A stretch of DNA of 46,415 nucleotides from Candidatus Vogelbacteria bacterium RIFOXYD1_FULL_46_19 (GTDB lineage: Bacteria > Patescibacteriota > Minisyncoccia > Phycocordibacterales > XYD1-FULL-46-19), in contig MHTK01000006.1 in the NCBI GenBank assembly GCA_001824825.1, positions 1 through 46,415 on the forward strand. The letters are read 5' to 3'. The position numbers and the translations under genes were made by a program. This document shows positions 8,204-16,455 of the stretch, in pieces (the stretch's first letter is position 1; each line of letters starts with the position of its first letter). A model generated the notes under the pieces. That model was not told where the DNA came from. It worked only from the letters and a program-made list of their open reading frames with translations, and did not search any database.

Positions 8204-8431
8204 TTAGACGCGACAATTTTTACAGCCACAGGTAAAAATAGCCACTAAGCCGGAGATACCAACCACAAGGTAGACTAGGTTCTCGGCCATCGGCCAGCTA
8301 CCCAGAAGCAGGGAAACCAAGTTCCAGTCGCCCCCCATAAGATAACCTAAACCAACTAGGCCCCAGTTGAGAGCGCCCACGATAACCAAAACCCAAGCCA
8401 CCAAAGCGAGAGATTTATTGTTCGATGTCAT
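8204..8431 (-). CDS. DUF378 family small membrane protein
   Basis: 75 residues with two transmembrane helices. The motif G-A-L-N-W-G-L-V-G and a second helix L-V-Y-L-V-V-G-I-S-G-L are characteristic of DUF378 (YuzA-like). A short Cys-rich tail (C-G-C-K-N-C) follows and might bind a metal. Function of the family is unknown. It converges with rarA on a shared terminator and diverges from the YceI gene. Confidence 0.9.
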   Translation of the reverse strand: MTSNNKSLALVAWVLVIVGALNWGLVGLGYLMGGDWNLVSLLLGSWPMAENLVYLVVGISGLVAIFTCGCKNCRV

Positions 8432-8531
8432 TAAATTATTTATTAAATTAATAATGGTCGACCAAGACTTTCTTATAAGTTATTATAGTACGAAGTTTAA
8501 TAGGTCAGCATTTAATTTATACACAACAACT

Positions 8532-9221
8532 ATGTCTAGAACAATACCTATTCTAATATTAGTCTTAATTATTTTGGTTGGATTAATATGGTTTATTTGG
8601 CCAAAGACGAACGAGCCTGTTGAAGAGTCACCGATTACCACTGAAAATTCAGCCCCGGCCGCCGTGCCAGCTGATGGTGAATATAATTTTGTGGCGAGTG
8701 AAAGTAAGGTCGGGTGGCGGGGGAGCAAGACCCTGATTGCTTCCTATGAAGATTTAGGTCAAGTGGAAATAGAACAGGGATCATTTAGGGTTTCAGGCGG
8801 GACAATATCCGAAGGATCGGTAGTTTTTGATATGAACAGCTTAAGTGCCGATAATACCTCTAACACTCGCTTGGGGGTTGACGCTCTGGTTCGCCATTTA
8901 AAATCAGAGGATTTTTTGGAAGTCGAGGCCTATCCGACCGCAAGTTTCACCATGAGTGAGCCGGCGGTAATTGGAGCCGGCGGAGCGACGACCCTAGTGG
9001 GAGATTTGATGATTAAAGGCCAGACCAATTCAGTTACGATTCCCACTCGGGTGACTAAAATGGCGGACGGGACGGTGGCTATCACCGGGGACCTGTCGAT
9101 CGACCGAACCAACTGGAGGATTCGCTATAATTCGTCTCGGTTTTTCCAGGACTTGGGTGATAATGTGATAGATGATGAAGTGCAAATTAAGATTGAAGCC
9201 GTGGCCGAACCAACGAGTTAG
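8532..9221 (+). CDS. Membrane-anchored YceI-family protein
   Basis: 229 residues from the ATG at 8532; an open frame extends upstream to 8367 but overlaps the divergent gene and its promoter. Residues ~5-22 form a hydrophobic anchor, followed by a Pro/Glu/Ala-rich linker. Residues ~48-225 form a YceI lipocalin-like barrel, seen in S-K-V-G-W-R-G, F-D-M-N-S-L, L-x-S-E-D-F-L-E-V-E-x-Y-P-T-A-S-F and G-D-L-x-I-K-G-x-T-x-x-V-x-I-P. YceI proteins bind isoprenoid or amphiphilic ligands outside the cytoplasm. Ligand here is unknown. Confidence 0.9.
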   Translation: MSRTIPILILVLIILVGLIWFIWPKTNEPVEESPITTENSAPAAVPADGEYNFVASESKVGWRGSKTLIASYEDLGQVEIEQGSFRVSGGTISEGSVVFDMNSLSADNTSNTRLGVDALVRHLKSEDFLEVEAYPTASFTMSEPAVIGAGGATTLVGDLMIKGQTNSVTIPTRVTKMADGTVAITGDLSIDRTNWRIRYNSSRFFQDLGDNVIDDEVQIKIEAVAEPTS

Positions 9222-9282
9222 AGCTAACTTGTAGTAAGGTAATACGCGGGGACAACTGGATACATTTTTTATAGCGGTCTGT

Positions 9283-9288
9283 TATAAT
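9283..9288 (+). promoter_or_regulatory. Extended -10 box, 6 nt before ATG at 9295
   Basis: TGTTATAAT (TGn-TATAAT) ends 6 nt before the start codon, implying a leaderless transcript. No Shine-Dalgarno precedes the ATG. Confidence 0.6.
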
Positions 9289-9294
9289 AAAATT

Positions 9295-9642
9295 ATGGAA
9301 ACATTTATCTCATCACCTATATTTGTTCTTGTGACTGGATTAGCAGAAATTTTGATCGTTATTTTTGGGGCTATTATTTTGGCTTATGTCGTGGTGATAG
9401 TTCATAATGTGAATCGGATGTCTAAGATTGCGAGGACAGAAGCTGAAAATATTGCAGCTGATATCGAACGAGCTCGCGTGGATCTTAAAGATGGAGTAGA
9501 GGTGGTAAAAAAGCGAGTTAAATTGGCTGTTGGTGCCATGTCGGCCAAAAAGATATTTGATATGCTGTTAGCAGGAGCGGGTCGAGTAACGGCTCGTCAA
9601 AAAAGTAAACGGCGATCAAGCCGGAAGTCGAGTGATGATTAA
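9295..9642 (+). CDS. Small membrane protein with basic cytoplasmic tail
   Basis: 115 residues. One long hydrophobic helix (~10-36) is followed by a helical, coiled-coil-prone region (E-A-E-N-I-A-A-D-I-E-R-A-R) and a very basic Ser/Arg/Lys tail. It resembles DUF948-like or YtxH-neighbour proteins in layout but no family motif is certain. It lies 23 bp before a YtxH-like gene and probably shares its transcript; the pair may form a membrane-associated complex. That pairing is inference. Confidence 0.7.
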   Translation: METFISSPIFVLVTGLAEILIVIFGAIILAYVVVIVHNVNRMSKIARTEAENIAADIERARVDLKDGVEVVKKRVKLAVGAMSAKKIFDMLLAGAGRVTARQKSKRRSSRKSSDD

Positions 9643-9665
9643 TTAATTATTATAGGAATATTGTT

Positions 9666-10082
9666 ATGGCAAATAAAATGAACAAAAACAGTAAGGATGG
9701 TAATTTTGGAGCTGGGTTGGCTCTGGGGGCGTCAGTGGTGGCCGCGATGGCTGGCGGCTATTTCCTTTATGGTCCCCACGGTCGAGAAAACCGTAAGAAG
9801 GTAAGAGCTTGGACTATTAAAGCTAGAGGAGAGATTTTGGCTGAATTGGAAAAAATGAAGGAAGTGACCGCTGAAAAATATGATCAAGCCGTGGAAAAAG
9901 TTACCGCCAAGTACGCGAAAATGAAAGACGTCTCCGCCGATGAGATTGGAGATTTAAAAAAGGATATGAAAAAGTATTGGCGGCAGATTAACGCTGATCT
10001 GAAAGCTAAAACCGGGATGGTCAAAAAAAAGACTAATCAAACCCGGCGCTTGATTGCTAAAAAGGTTGACCCTGATCGTTAA
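9666..10082 (+). CDS. YtxH-like membrane protein
   Basis: 138 residues. A Gly/Ala-rich membrane helix (G-A-G-L-A-L-G-A-S-V-V-A-A-M-A-G-G-Y-F-L-Y-G near residues 15-36), then P-H-G-R-E-N-R-K-K-V, which is the conserved join of YtxH proteins (usually 'a-P-x-s-G-k-e-x-R'), then a long amphipathic helix rich in Lys and Glu. This family is linked to general stress in Bacillus. It follows the previous membrane gene closely and is closed by a hairpin terminator. Confidence 0.75.
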   Translation: MANKMNKNSKDGNFGAGLALGASVVAAMAGGYFLYGPHGRENRKKVRAWTIKARGEILAELEKMKEVTAEKYDQAVEKVTAKYAKMKDVSADEIGDLKKDMKKYWRQINADLKAKTGMVKKKTNQTRRLIAKKVDPDR

Positions 10083-10092
10083 TTAAAAATTG

Positions 10093-10122
10093 TTTTACCC
10101 GCCTCCACAGGGGCGGGTAAAA
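10093..10122 (+). terminator. Hairpin terminator after YtxH-like gene
   Basis: TTTTACCCGCC / GGCGGGTAAAA, an 11-bp perfect stem. The downstream T run is short, and the A-rich arm makes it usable in both directions. The next gene starts 6 bp later. Confidence 0.65.
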
Positions 10123-10127
10123 TTGTT

Positions 10128-10676
10128 ATGATTGAAGTTGTAGATTTAAAAGTGATGACATGGATGGAGGCTTGGCGGTCTCCTGTATTAAATGATTTCT
10201 TCTTGCTCTTTACGCGTTTAGGAGATTTTGAGGTAGTGCTATTTCTAACAATCGTACTGCTGGCTTCGATTTGGTTCGGTGGAAAATTCAAACCTTGGTT
10301 ACCCGTCTTTTCACTCCTGACTATAGCTTTAGCTTGGGCAGTGAATTTTTTACTCAAGTTATTTATGGCTCGTAGCCGCCCTCTAGTCCCCGAGGCTTTA
10401 GTATCAGCTGGTGGCTTTGCTTGGCCCAGTGGTCACGCTTTAGTGGGAACAGTGCTCTACGGGCTTATAGTTTGGCTGATTATTAGTAGTCGACCAAGAT
10501 CAGGTAGAGTTAAGAGGGTGATTTTATTGGCTGGTGGTTTGGTTATTTTTTTAGTTGGATTGTCGCGGGTATACCTCGGAGTGCACTGGTTTTCCGATGT
10601 GGTAGCTGGATGGATTTTGGGGGCACTGATTTTAATCTTATTTAATTGGTTAGTTAAAGAGTATCAACAAACATAA
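10128..10676 (+). CDS. PAP2 (type 2 phosphatidic acid phosphatase) superfamily membrane protein
   Basis: 182 residues with about five transmembrane helices. All three phosphatase motifs are visible: K-L-F-M-A-R-S-R-P, F-A-W-P-S-G-H-A and S-R-V-Y-L-G-V-H-W-F-S-D-V. The two His and the Arg residues form the active site facing outside. Likely substrates are lipid phosphates such as undecaprenyl pyrophosphate or phosphatidate; the exact one cannot be told. The next gene starts 10 bp downstream, so the two are probably co-transcribed. Confidence 0.93.
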   Translation: MIEVVDLKVMTWMEAWRSPVLNDFFLLFTRLGDFEVVLFLTIVLLASIWFGGKFKPWLPVFSLLTIALAWAVNFLLKLFMARSRPLVPEALVSAGGFAWPSGHALVGTVLYGLIVWLIISSRPRSGRVKRVILLAGGLVIFLVGLSRVYLGVHWFSDVVAGWILGALILILFNWLVKEYQQT

Positions 10677-10686
10677 TTTAACAACT

Positions 10687-11550
10687 ATGTCTTCACTAAT
10701 TAATTTTGGACAGCAGCTAGCGCGACACCTAAAGGGTGACAGTGTGTCTTTGTATGCGGCGGCCATTGCTTACTATACGGTATTCTCTTTGGTGCCCACG
10801 TTAGTTATAGCGACTGTGATCGCTAGTTTGACTTTAGGTCGTGAGCGAGGATCTGGGGCGCTGTCAGAGTTAGTGGAAACCTATTTTGGTCAGTCTGGTC
10901 TAACTTTTTTTAATAAGGCAGCCGAGTCATTGGCGACAGCTCAGTTAGGGGGGATTTTAACTGTGGTGGGAATTTTAGTGCTTATTTATGGGGCCGTTAA
11001 TTTGTTTAAGCATTTACAACACGCCTTTAGTTTAATTTTTAACTTTACCACGGAAACTGAAGAAGATTTAGTTCAGGCTGTAATAAATCGCCATAGTCGT
11101 TCTGTTATTTATCTAGCTATTTTGTTGCTACTCATTTTAGTATTGGCAATTGTTAATGTGACGGCTAATGTTTTAGTTCACTGGTTTGTTGACTGGTTGT
11201 GGTTTAACCTGCCACCGATCACCTTGTCTATTGTCAACTATCTAATTATGACGTTGGTGGCGATTTTCATTTTGACTTTCATCTATCGTCTGACTTCCTT
11301 AAAGCGCTTGACTTGGAAGAATGCTTGGTGCGGCGGGACTGTGGGGGGTATATTGTTTGCTCTCATAAATAGTATATTGGGTTGGTATATTTCTATCAGT
11401 ATTGTGGTACCGATATATGGCGCAGCTAGTTTTCTGGTAATCTTTCTGTTGTGGTCATACTACATGGCTCTATCTATTCTAATTGGGGCGGAAGTGGGTA
11501 AAATTTTAGAGTGTCGCTACCCTAAGCATCGGCAAAAAGTTTGCCTGTAA
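10687..11550 (+). CDS. YihY/BrkB family inner-membrane protein
   Basis: 287 residues with about six transmembrane helices. The N-terminal pattern S-L-Y-A-A-A-I-A-Y-Y-T-V-F-S-L-V-P is the YihY (once 'RNase BN') hallmark, and the C-terminal G-A-A-S-F-L-V-I-F-L-L-W-S-Y-Y-M-A-L-S-I-L-I-G-A-E is the conserved end. The family is often called tRNA-processing RNase BN, a known misnomer; the true role, possibly export, is unknown. It follows the PAP2 gene by 10 bp. Confidence 0.93.
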   Translation: MSSLINFGQQLARHLKGDSVSLYAAAIAYYTVFSLVPTLVIATVIASLTLGRERGSGALSELVETYFGQSGLTFFNKAAESLATAQLGGILTVVGILVLIYGAVNLFKHLQHAFSLIFNFTTETEEDLVQAVINRHSRSVIYLAILLLLILVLAIVNVTANVLVHWFVDWLWFNLPPITLSIVNYLIMTLVAIFILTFIYRLTSLKRLTWKNAWCGGTVGGILFALINSILGWYISISIVVPIYGAASFLVIFLLWSYYMALSILIGAEVGKILECRYPKHRQKVCL

Positions 11551-11568
11551 TATTACCAAATCAAGTGT

Positions 11569-11574
11569 TATAAT
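11569..11574 (+). promoter_or_regulatory. Extended -10 box, 7 nt before ATG at 11582
   Basis: TGTTATAAT (TGn-TATAAT) ends 7 nt before the AI-2E permease start codon; no Shine-Dalgarno. Confidence 0.6.
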
Positions 11575-11581
11575 TTTTATT

Positions 11582-12649
11582 ATGGACTATTCAATGATCA
11601 AAAAACAGAATTTGCAACTTTACTTTTTCTTACTGATATTTATCGTGGTGGCGATTTTGTCAATGATGGTGCTTTTTCCTTTTATTAACGCCATTGCCTT
11701 AGCTTTTGTGCTAGCGATAGCTTTTAAGCCTTTATACTACTGGTTTAATCGTCACTTAAAGAGCTGGCCCGCGCTCTCTTCAATTTTAACCATTTTGGTT
11801 ATCTTTCTACTCATTATCATTCCGCTGACTTTAGTTTTTGGACAGATTGTGCGGGAGACCAGAGACATTGCCCTGTCTTTAATGGGGGCGGATTCATCAC
11901 TTTTACTGTCCGGGTGGATGACTAAGATTAATGAATTAGTCGGCTCATTTCTACCCGGAGCTGGTTTTGACTTGGCTAGCTACACCGGGCGGATTGCCGA
12001 AGGTTTGATCCAAGGGGTGTGGGAAAATTTCTCTTTCGTCACCAGTAGTACCTTAAGTTTATTGGGGCTAATCCTCGACGCTTTTATTGTGGCCATTACC
12101 TTATTCTTTTTACTTAAAGATGGACCAGCTTTTAAAAGATCTTTAATTCACTTTAGCCCTTTAGATGACGACTTAGACCGGCAGATTATGGCTAAACTGG
12201 AAAATACCATCAACGCCGTGGTGCGGAGCGCGTTTGTGGTGGCCTTGATTAAGGGTGGTTTGACCGCTTTGGGGTTAGTTATTTTTGATGTGCCCAATGT
12301 AGCCCTGTGGTCTTTGGCGGCTGGGCTAGCCTCGATGATTCCGGGTGTCGGCACGGCCTTAGTATTTGTACCTATTATCATTTACATGTTTTTTACCGGT
12401 GGGATAATACCAGCACTAGGGCTTTTGATTTGGGCGGCCTTGATTGTTGGTTTAGCTGATAATATTTTGGTACCTTACTTTTATTCACGGGGGGTTAAAA
12501 TCCATCCGGTTTTAATCTTACTATCAGTGTTAGGTGGATTGGCGATGTTTGGGGGTTTAGGCTTTGTTTTTGGGCCTTTAATTCTTAGTCTCTTCTTTAC
12601 TTTGTTGGATTTGCAGCGCTTATTCGTTACGAAAGAGGAAGCCAGTTAG
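11582..12649 (+). CDS. AI-2E family transporter (PerM-like)
   Basis: 355 residues, normal size, with 7-8 transmembrane helices in the usual 2+1+4 arrangement. Family marks include F-I-N-A-I-A-L-A-F-V-L-A-I-A-F-K-P-L near the start, L-F-F-L-L-K-D-G, L-A-S-M-I-P-G-V-G-T and G-L-A-D-N-I-L-V-P-Y. Members move autoinducer-2, Na+/H+ or other small molecules; the substrate cannot be predicted. Own promoter directly before the ATG. Confidence 0.92.
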   Translation: MDYSMIKKQNLQLYFFLLIFIVVAILSMMVLFPFINAIALAFVLAIAFKPLYYWFNRHLKSWPALSSILTILVIFLLIIIPLTLVFGQIVRETRDIALSLMGADSSLLLSGWMTKINELVGSFLPGAGFDLASYTGRIAEGLIQGVWENFSFVTSSTLSLLGLILDAFIVAITLFFLLKDGPAFKRSLIHFSPLDDDLDRQIMAKLENTINAVVRSAFVVALIKGGLTALGLVIFDVPNVALWSLAAGLASMIPGVGTALVFVPIIIYMFFTGGIIPALGLLIWAALIVGLADNILVPYFYSRGVKIHPVLILLSVLGGLAMFGGLGFVFGPLILSLFFTLLDLQRLFVTKEEAS

Positions 12650-12723
12650 AGCTGGTAGAGTTGGTGGTGAAGACGCTTGATCGCGAGAGGATAAAATTAC
12701 GAATTTAATCATTTATATTACCT

Positions 12724-13464
12724 ATGTCTAAAATTTTTCTAGGAATCGTCATTGTTCTGGTGTTGATAGCTGGGGGCTGGTGGTATTACAATAATCAAGC
12801 GGGGGTAGATTCGCCCGCTCGAGGGGAGGGAGAGACCACCCTGGAAACATTTATGGTCAATGAAACAGATCGAGAGTTTGTGGCGACCGGCTCTAATTTA
12901 GCCCGCGTGGAAGTTTGGTCTAAAAGTGAGTTAGAGGCGGAGGGCGAGCGTTTGGGTGAAATGAGCTTAAGATTAGAAGAAGCAGGTGTTCAAACCTGGA
13001 CTTGGCCTATTCCCAAATATCCACTAGCCACCGTGGAGATATATGCTCTCGGTTTTGACGACGCCGGACAAGAAATTGGTCCCGTTAGTTTACCTTTTCA
13101 AGGTTCAGAAGAATTATACAATGCCTTGTGGCTACAGATTCCGTTTGAAGAAGCTGAGCTGTCCTTGGGTGAAACTTATACCTCGGGAGATTTTAGTTTG
13201 AAATTGGTTGATATTGCCGAAGATAGTCGTTGTCCGGAAGGGGTGGAGTGTATTCAAGCGGGGCGAGTGACGGCCGATTTGGAGATTGGATTAGAAGGGC
13301 GAACTGAAACCATTAGTTTGCGTAGTGATGAAGGGGAAAGACAAATTGGAGACTATTATATCAACTTGATAGCCATTGACCCCTTGGCTCGTGAAGGGGT
13401 CACCTTATCAGCGGCCGACTACACGCTAACCTTTTACATTACTAAAGAGTTATCTAAGCTTTAA
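12724..13464 (+). CDS. Membrane-anchored hypothetical protein with conserved extracytoplasmic domain
   Basis: 246 residues. Residues 4-20 are a transmembrane anchor ending in W-W-Y-Y-N-N. The C-terminal ~100 residues carry a recurring bacterial motif of unknown function: D-x-R-C-P-E-x-V-E-C-I-Q-A-G-R-V, where the two Cys probably form a disulfide, then a beta-rich end with Y-x-I-N-L-I-A-I-D-P and Y-T-L-T-F-Y-I-T. The middle region is also beta-rich. It is likely exposed outside the membrane. No partner gene is obvious. Confidence 0.7.
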   Translation: MSKIFLGIVIVLVLIAGGWWYYNNQAGVDSPARGEGETTLETFMVNETDREFVATGSNLARVEVWSKSELEAEGERLGEMSLRLEEAGVQTWTWPIPKYPLATVEIYALGFDDAGQEIGPVSLPFQGSEELYNALWLQIPFEEAELSLGETYTSGDFSLKLVDIAEDSRCPEGVECIQAGRVTADLEIGLEGRTETISLRSDEGERQIGDYYINLIAIDPLAREGVTLSAADYTLTFYITKELSKL

Positions 13465-13543
13465 AATTATAAATAATCGTGCTTAAAAAGTCGTTTGGCT
13501 GACTGGTGACGGTTGGTTTTATCGGCTTTGTTCTTTATGTTTA

Positions 13544-13596
13544 GTTCACCAGTGGTAGTGATTTTGACTTCAAAAATTTGTCCCGTTTGGTGAACG
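13544..13596. repeat. 8-bp inverted repeat in the spacer before the helicase gene
   Basis: GTTCACCA and TGGTGAAC are 37 bp apart in a 272-bp spacer with no gene. Its role is unclear; no T run follows. Confidence 0.35.
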
Positions 13597-13722
13597 AATC
13601 ACACTATACATAAGCTAAGCCTATGTATTTAGAAGATGTGATGTAATGTGGTGGTTAAGGAGTGGATGGTTTGGGGAATGGGGAAATAGGAAGAGGCCGG
13701 CTACATTTGGGGCGAGGTTTGC

Positions 13723-13728
13723 TATAAT
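13723..13728 (+). promoter_or_regulatory. Extended -10 box, 8 nt before helicase ATG
   Basis: TGCTATAAT (TGn-TATAAT) ends 8 nt before the ATG at 13737; the transcript would have almost no leader. Confidence 0.6.
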
Positions 13729-13736
13729 GCGAACTA

Positions 13737-15362
13737 ATGAAACAAACTGAAGCCCTCGACCTCTTAAAAATGGGTCATAATATTTTTCTCACCGGCCCGG
13801 CCGGCAGTGGTAAAACTTATGTGCTGGGAGAATATATAAAATATTTAAAACGGCAAAATATACCAGTGGCTATCACGGCTTCCACGGGCATAGCCGCGAC
13901 TCTTTTAGGCGGAGTGACAGTGCATTCTTGGACGGGACTCGGGGTGCGCGATGGTTTGGATGCCTATGGCGTGGAGCAATTGAAGGAAAAAAAATACCTA
14001 TGGGATCGTTTTAAGAAGTATCAAGTTTTAATCATTGATGAAATATCCATGCTGTCGCGCCGACAGCTGGATGCGATTGATGCTTTGGGGCGCGCCTTTC
14101 GTGATGAGCGTCTACCTTTTGGTGGTCTACAAGTGGTAATGTCTGGCGATTTTTTTCAATTACCACCTATTAGTCAAACTGGTCGCGGGTCCCTGTGGGC
14201 CTATTTAGCCGAGAGTTGGGGCCGGTCGGCTGTGAAAGTTTGTTATCTCGAGGAGCAGTTTCGACAGCGGGAAGATCAGGATTACTTCACGGTTTTGCAA
14301 GCTATCCGTAATAATGAGGTGAGTGAGTCAGTTAAGAAATTAATCACGGAACGTTTTAATCAGCCACCGAAGTTAGATGTCATGCCGACCAGGTTGTACA
14401 CCCATAATGTGGATGTAGATGTTATTAATGGGCGAGAGCTCGCGAATTTAGACGGCACTCAGAAGGAATATCAAATGGCGGTCAAGGGTAATAAAAAAAT
14501 GGCCGAAGGTTTGAAACGGGGACTCTTAGCCCCGGAAATTTTATACTTAAAACCGGGCGCTCGGGTAATGTTTGTACGGAATAATTTTGACGCTGGCTTT
14601 GTTAATGGCACCTTAGGGGTGGTAAAAAAGTTTAGTCGACGAGGCTTACCGGAGGTGCGATTATCAAGCGGGGAAGTGATAGAGGTGGAACCGGAAACCT
14701 GGGTTTTAGAAGAAGATGGAAAAATTAAAGCGGAAGTTAGACAGTTGCCGCTCCGCCTGGCTTGGGCCATTACTGTCCATAAGAGCCAAGGGATGAGTTT
14801 GGATGCCATGGAGGTGGATTTGTCGAAAGCCTTTGTGGCCGGTATGGGTTATGTGGCCTTGTCACGCGTCCGGTCGCTTCGGGGCTTAAATATATTGGGG
14901 ATTAATGAGTTGGCTTTAACTGTTGATCAGGAAATTGCCGAGCAAGATCAGCGTTTTCAAGCTTTATCTCGAAACTTAGGTGCTGGCCTCAACTGCTTAA
15001 CCGCTGGTGATAAAAAACGGCTGATTGATAAATTTTCCAATGAAACCAAAGTGGCCGCTCCCCCACCTAAAGTTTCGACTTATGAGGCGACTAAGCAGCT
15101 GGTCCTGACCGGGCTGATGTTAAGGGAGATGGCCAGTCGCCGGCAGATGACAGAAGAAACGATTATTGCTCACCTGGAAAAGCTTCAAGCGGCCGGCGAA
15201 GATTTAAACCTCGACTACTTGAAGCCGGCACCTAATCGTTTTAAGCGTATCAAAGAAGCTTTTATAAAAACCGGTGATCGGAAACTCTCGCCCGTGAAAA
15301 ATTTGTTACCAGAGAGTTTTACTTTTAGAGAGCTACGCCTGGCCCGCTTGTTTTTGGATTAG
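13737..15362 (+). CDS. PIF1-like SF1B helicase
   Basis: 541 residues. Motif I G-P-A-G-S-G-K-T (~20-27), motif Ia A-S-T-G-I-A-A-T, motif II L-I-I-D-E-I-S-M-L, motif III G-D-F-F-Q-L-P-P, and motifs V/VI A-I-T-V-H-K-S-Q-G-M and Y-V-A-L-S-R-V-R-S are all present, matching PIF1/RecD-type 5'-3' DNA helicases. The C-terminal ~110 residues (L-x-L-R-E-M-A-x-R-R-x-M-T-E-E-T-I-I-A-H-L-E-K-L) look like the HTH_40 helix-turn-helix found at the end of RecQ-type and some PIF1 proteins. It acts on DNA forks or recombination intermediates. Confidence 0.95.
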   Translation: MKQTEALDLLKMGHNIFLTGPAGSGKTYVLGEYIKYLKRQNIPVAITASTGIAATLLGGVTVHSWTGLGVRDGLDAYGVEQLKEKKYLWDRFKKYQVLIIDEISMLSRRQLDAIDALGRAFRDERLPFGGLQVVMSGDFFQLPPISQTGRGSLWAYLAESWGRSAVKVCYLEEQFRQREDQDYFTVLQAIRNNEVSESVKKLITERFNQPPKLDVMPTRLYTHNVDVDVINGRELANLDGTQKEYQMAVKGNKKMAEGLKRGLLAPEILYLKPGARVMFVRNNFDAGFVNGTLGVVKKFSRRGLPEVRLSSGEVIEVEPETWVLEEDGKIKAEVRQLPLRLAWAITVHKSQGMSLDAMEVDLSKAFVAGMGYVALSRVRSLRGLNILGINELALTVDQEIAEQDQRFQALSRNLGAGLNCLTAGDKKRLIDKFSNETKVAAPPPKVSTYEATKQLVLTGLMLREMASRRQMTEETIIAHLEKLQAAGEDLNLDYLKPAPNRFKRIKEAFIKTGDRKLSPVKNLLPESFTFRELRLARLFLD

Positions 15363-15415
15363 CAAATCAACCACTTACTAATTTCTTAAGTCATTCTATC
15401 TTGACCGGACCATGA

Positions 15416-15421
15416 TATAAT
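15416..15421 (+). promoter_or_regulatory. Extended -10 box, 8 nt before protease ATG
   Basis: TGATATAAT (TGn-TATAAT) ends 8 nt before the ATG at 15430. Confidence 0.55.
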
Positions 15422-15429
15422 AGTTTTTT

Positions 15430-16398
15430 ATGATCACTAATAGTCAATTTCCACAACTAAAACAAATCCTCAACTGGCCGAACAATCACAACCGGTGGCT
15501 CAAGATATTAATGGTAGTAGTTTTTATTTTTTTAGTTATTCTGGTAGTCATTTTAACTATTATTACCCAAGAGCAATCCTTGGCCCGGGAACGAATTAAT
15601 TTATTGGCTAGCGAACTTGATCTGATTAAGACACAATTTAATCAAAACCAAGAGGTGTTGACGGCTCTGGTGGACGGTAATAGTGAGTTAGCCACCTCTC
15701 TTCAACTTGAGCAGACTACCAGGTTGGCGGCGGAGGTAGAAGCCGAAGCATCTAGAAAACAACTCTTAGCTTTGGAAAAGGAAGTGACGACGCAAAAAGT
15801 GGCATTGGAAGCGTCTGATATTACGAAAGTCATTCGAGAGTGGAGTCCCCGGGTGGTGCGACTTACTTGCGAAACAGAACTTAGTGAGGGCGGATCTAGA
15901 GTGGCTAAAGCTTCGGCGGTGGCCGATCTGACCTCGGGTGAATTGCGTTTTATGACCAATAAGCACGTGGTGGAAGAAAAAGGCGTCATGGCTGATGAGT
16001 GTGAATTAACGCTCTTTGACGGAGACTCGACTGTTAAGGTGGCCAAAAACGACATAGACGCCCGGCCCGATCGCGACCTCGCCTATTTGAAACCCAGCCA
16101 GGGAGTGTCTCTACCGACCAGTGTTGGTCCCTTGCCGATTTGTGCTACTCGCCCCGACATTGGAGATGGGGTGGTGATCTTGGGCTACCCGAGTGTTGGT
16201 TCTAAGGTTGGCATCACCGCTACGGAAGGAATCATTGCTGGTTTTGATGAGGATTATTACATAACCTCAGCGAAGATTGAACGGGGTAACTCTGGTGGGG
16301 CCGCCATTTTAGTGTCAGATAATTGTTTTGTTGGTTTACCCACCCTCACGGTCGCTGGCCGGACGGAATCATTAGCTCGAATTTTACCGATTATTTAA
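15430..16398 (+). CDS. Membrane-anchored trypsin-like serine protease
   Basis: 322 residues. A transmembrane helix at ~24-46 is followed by a coiled coil (~48-128), then an S1-type protease domain. The triad is visible: His179 in T-N-K-H-V-V, Asp216 in D-R-D-L-A-Y-L and Ser288 in E-R-G-N-S-G-G-A. These fit the DegP/HtrA-like S1C or related trypsin group, but there is no PDZ domain. The protease would sit outside the membrane, raised on a coiled-coil stalk. A likely role is envelope protein quality control. Confidence 0.88.
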   Translation: MITNSQFPQLKQILNWPNNHNRWLKILMVVVFIFLVILVVILTIITQEQSLARERINLLASELDLIKTQFNQNQEVLTALVDGNSELATSLQLEQTTRLAAEVEAEASRKQLLALEKEVTTQKVALEASDITKVIREWSPRVVRLTCETELSEGGSRVAKASAVADLTSGELRFMTNKHVVEEKGVMADECELTLFDGDSTVKVAKNDIDARPDRDLAYLKPSQGVSLPTSVGPLPICATRPDIGDGVVILGYPSVGSKVGITATEGIIAGFDEDYYITSAKIERGNSGGAAILVSDNCFVGLPTLTVAGRTESLARILPII

Positions 16399-16455
16399 TG
16401 CAGGGCCGGTGAGAATAAGTGGACAAAAGATCTAATTTTCCTTAAGGTGGGGACT

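Noticed and set aside
8367-8531. Upstream extension of the YceI gene
   Set aside because: It overlaps the divergent DUF378 gene; the ATG at 8532 gives a proper membrane anchor at the N-terminus.
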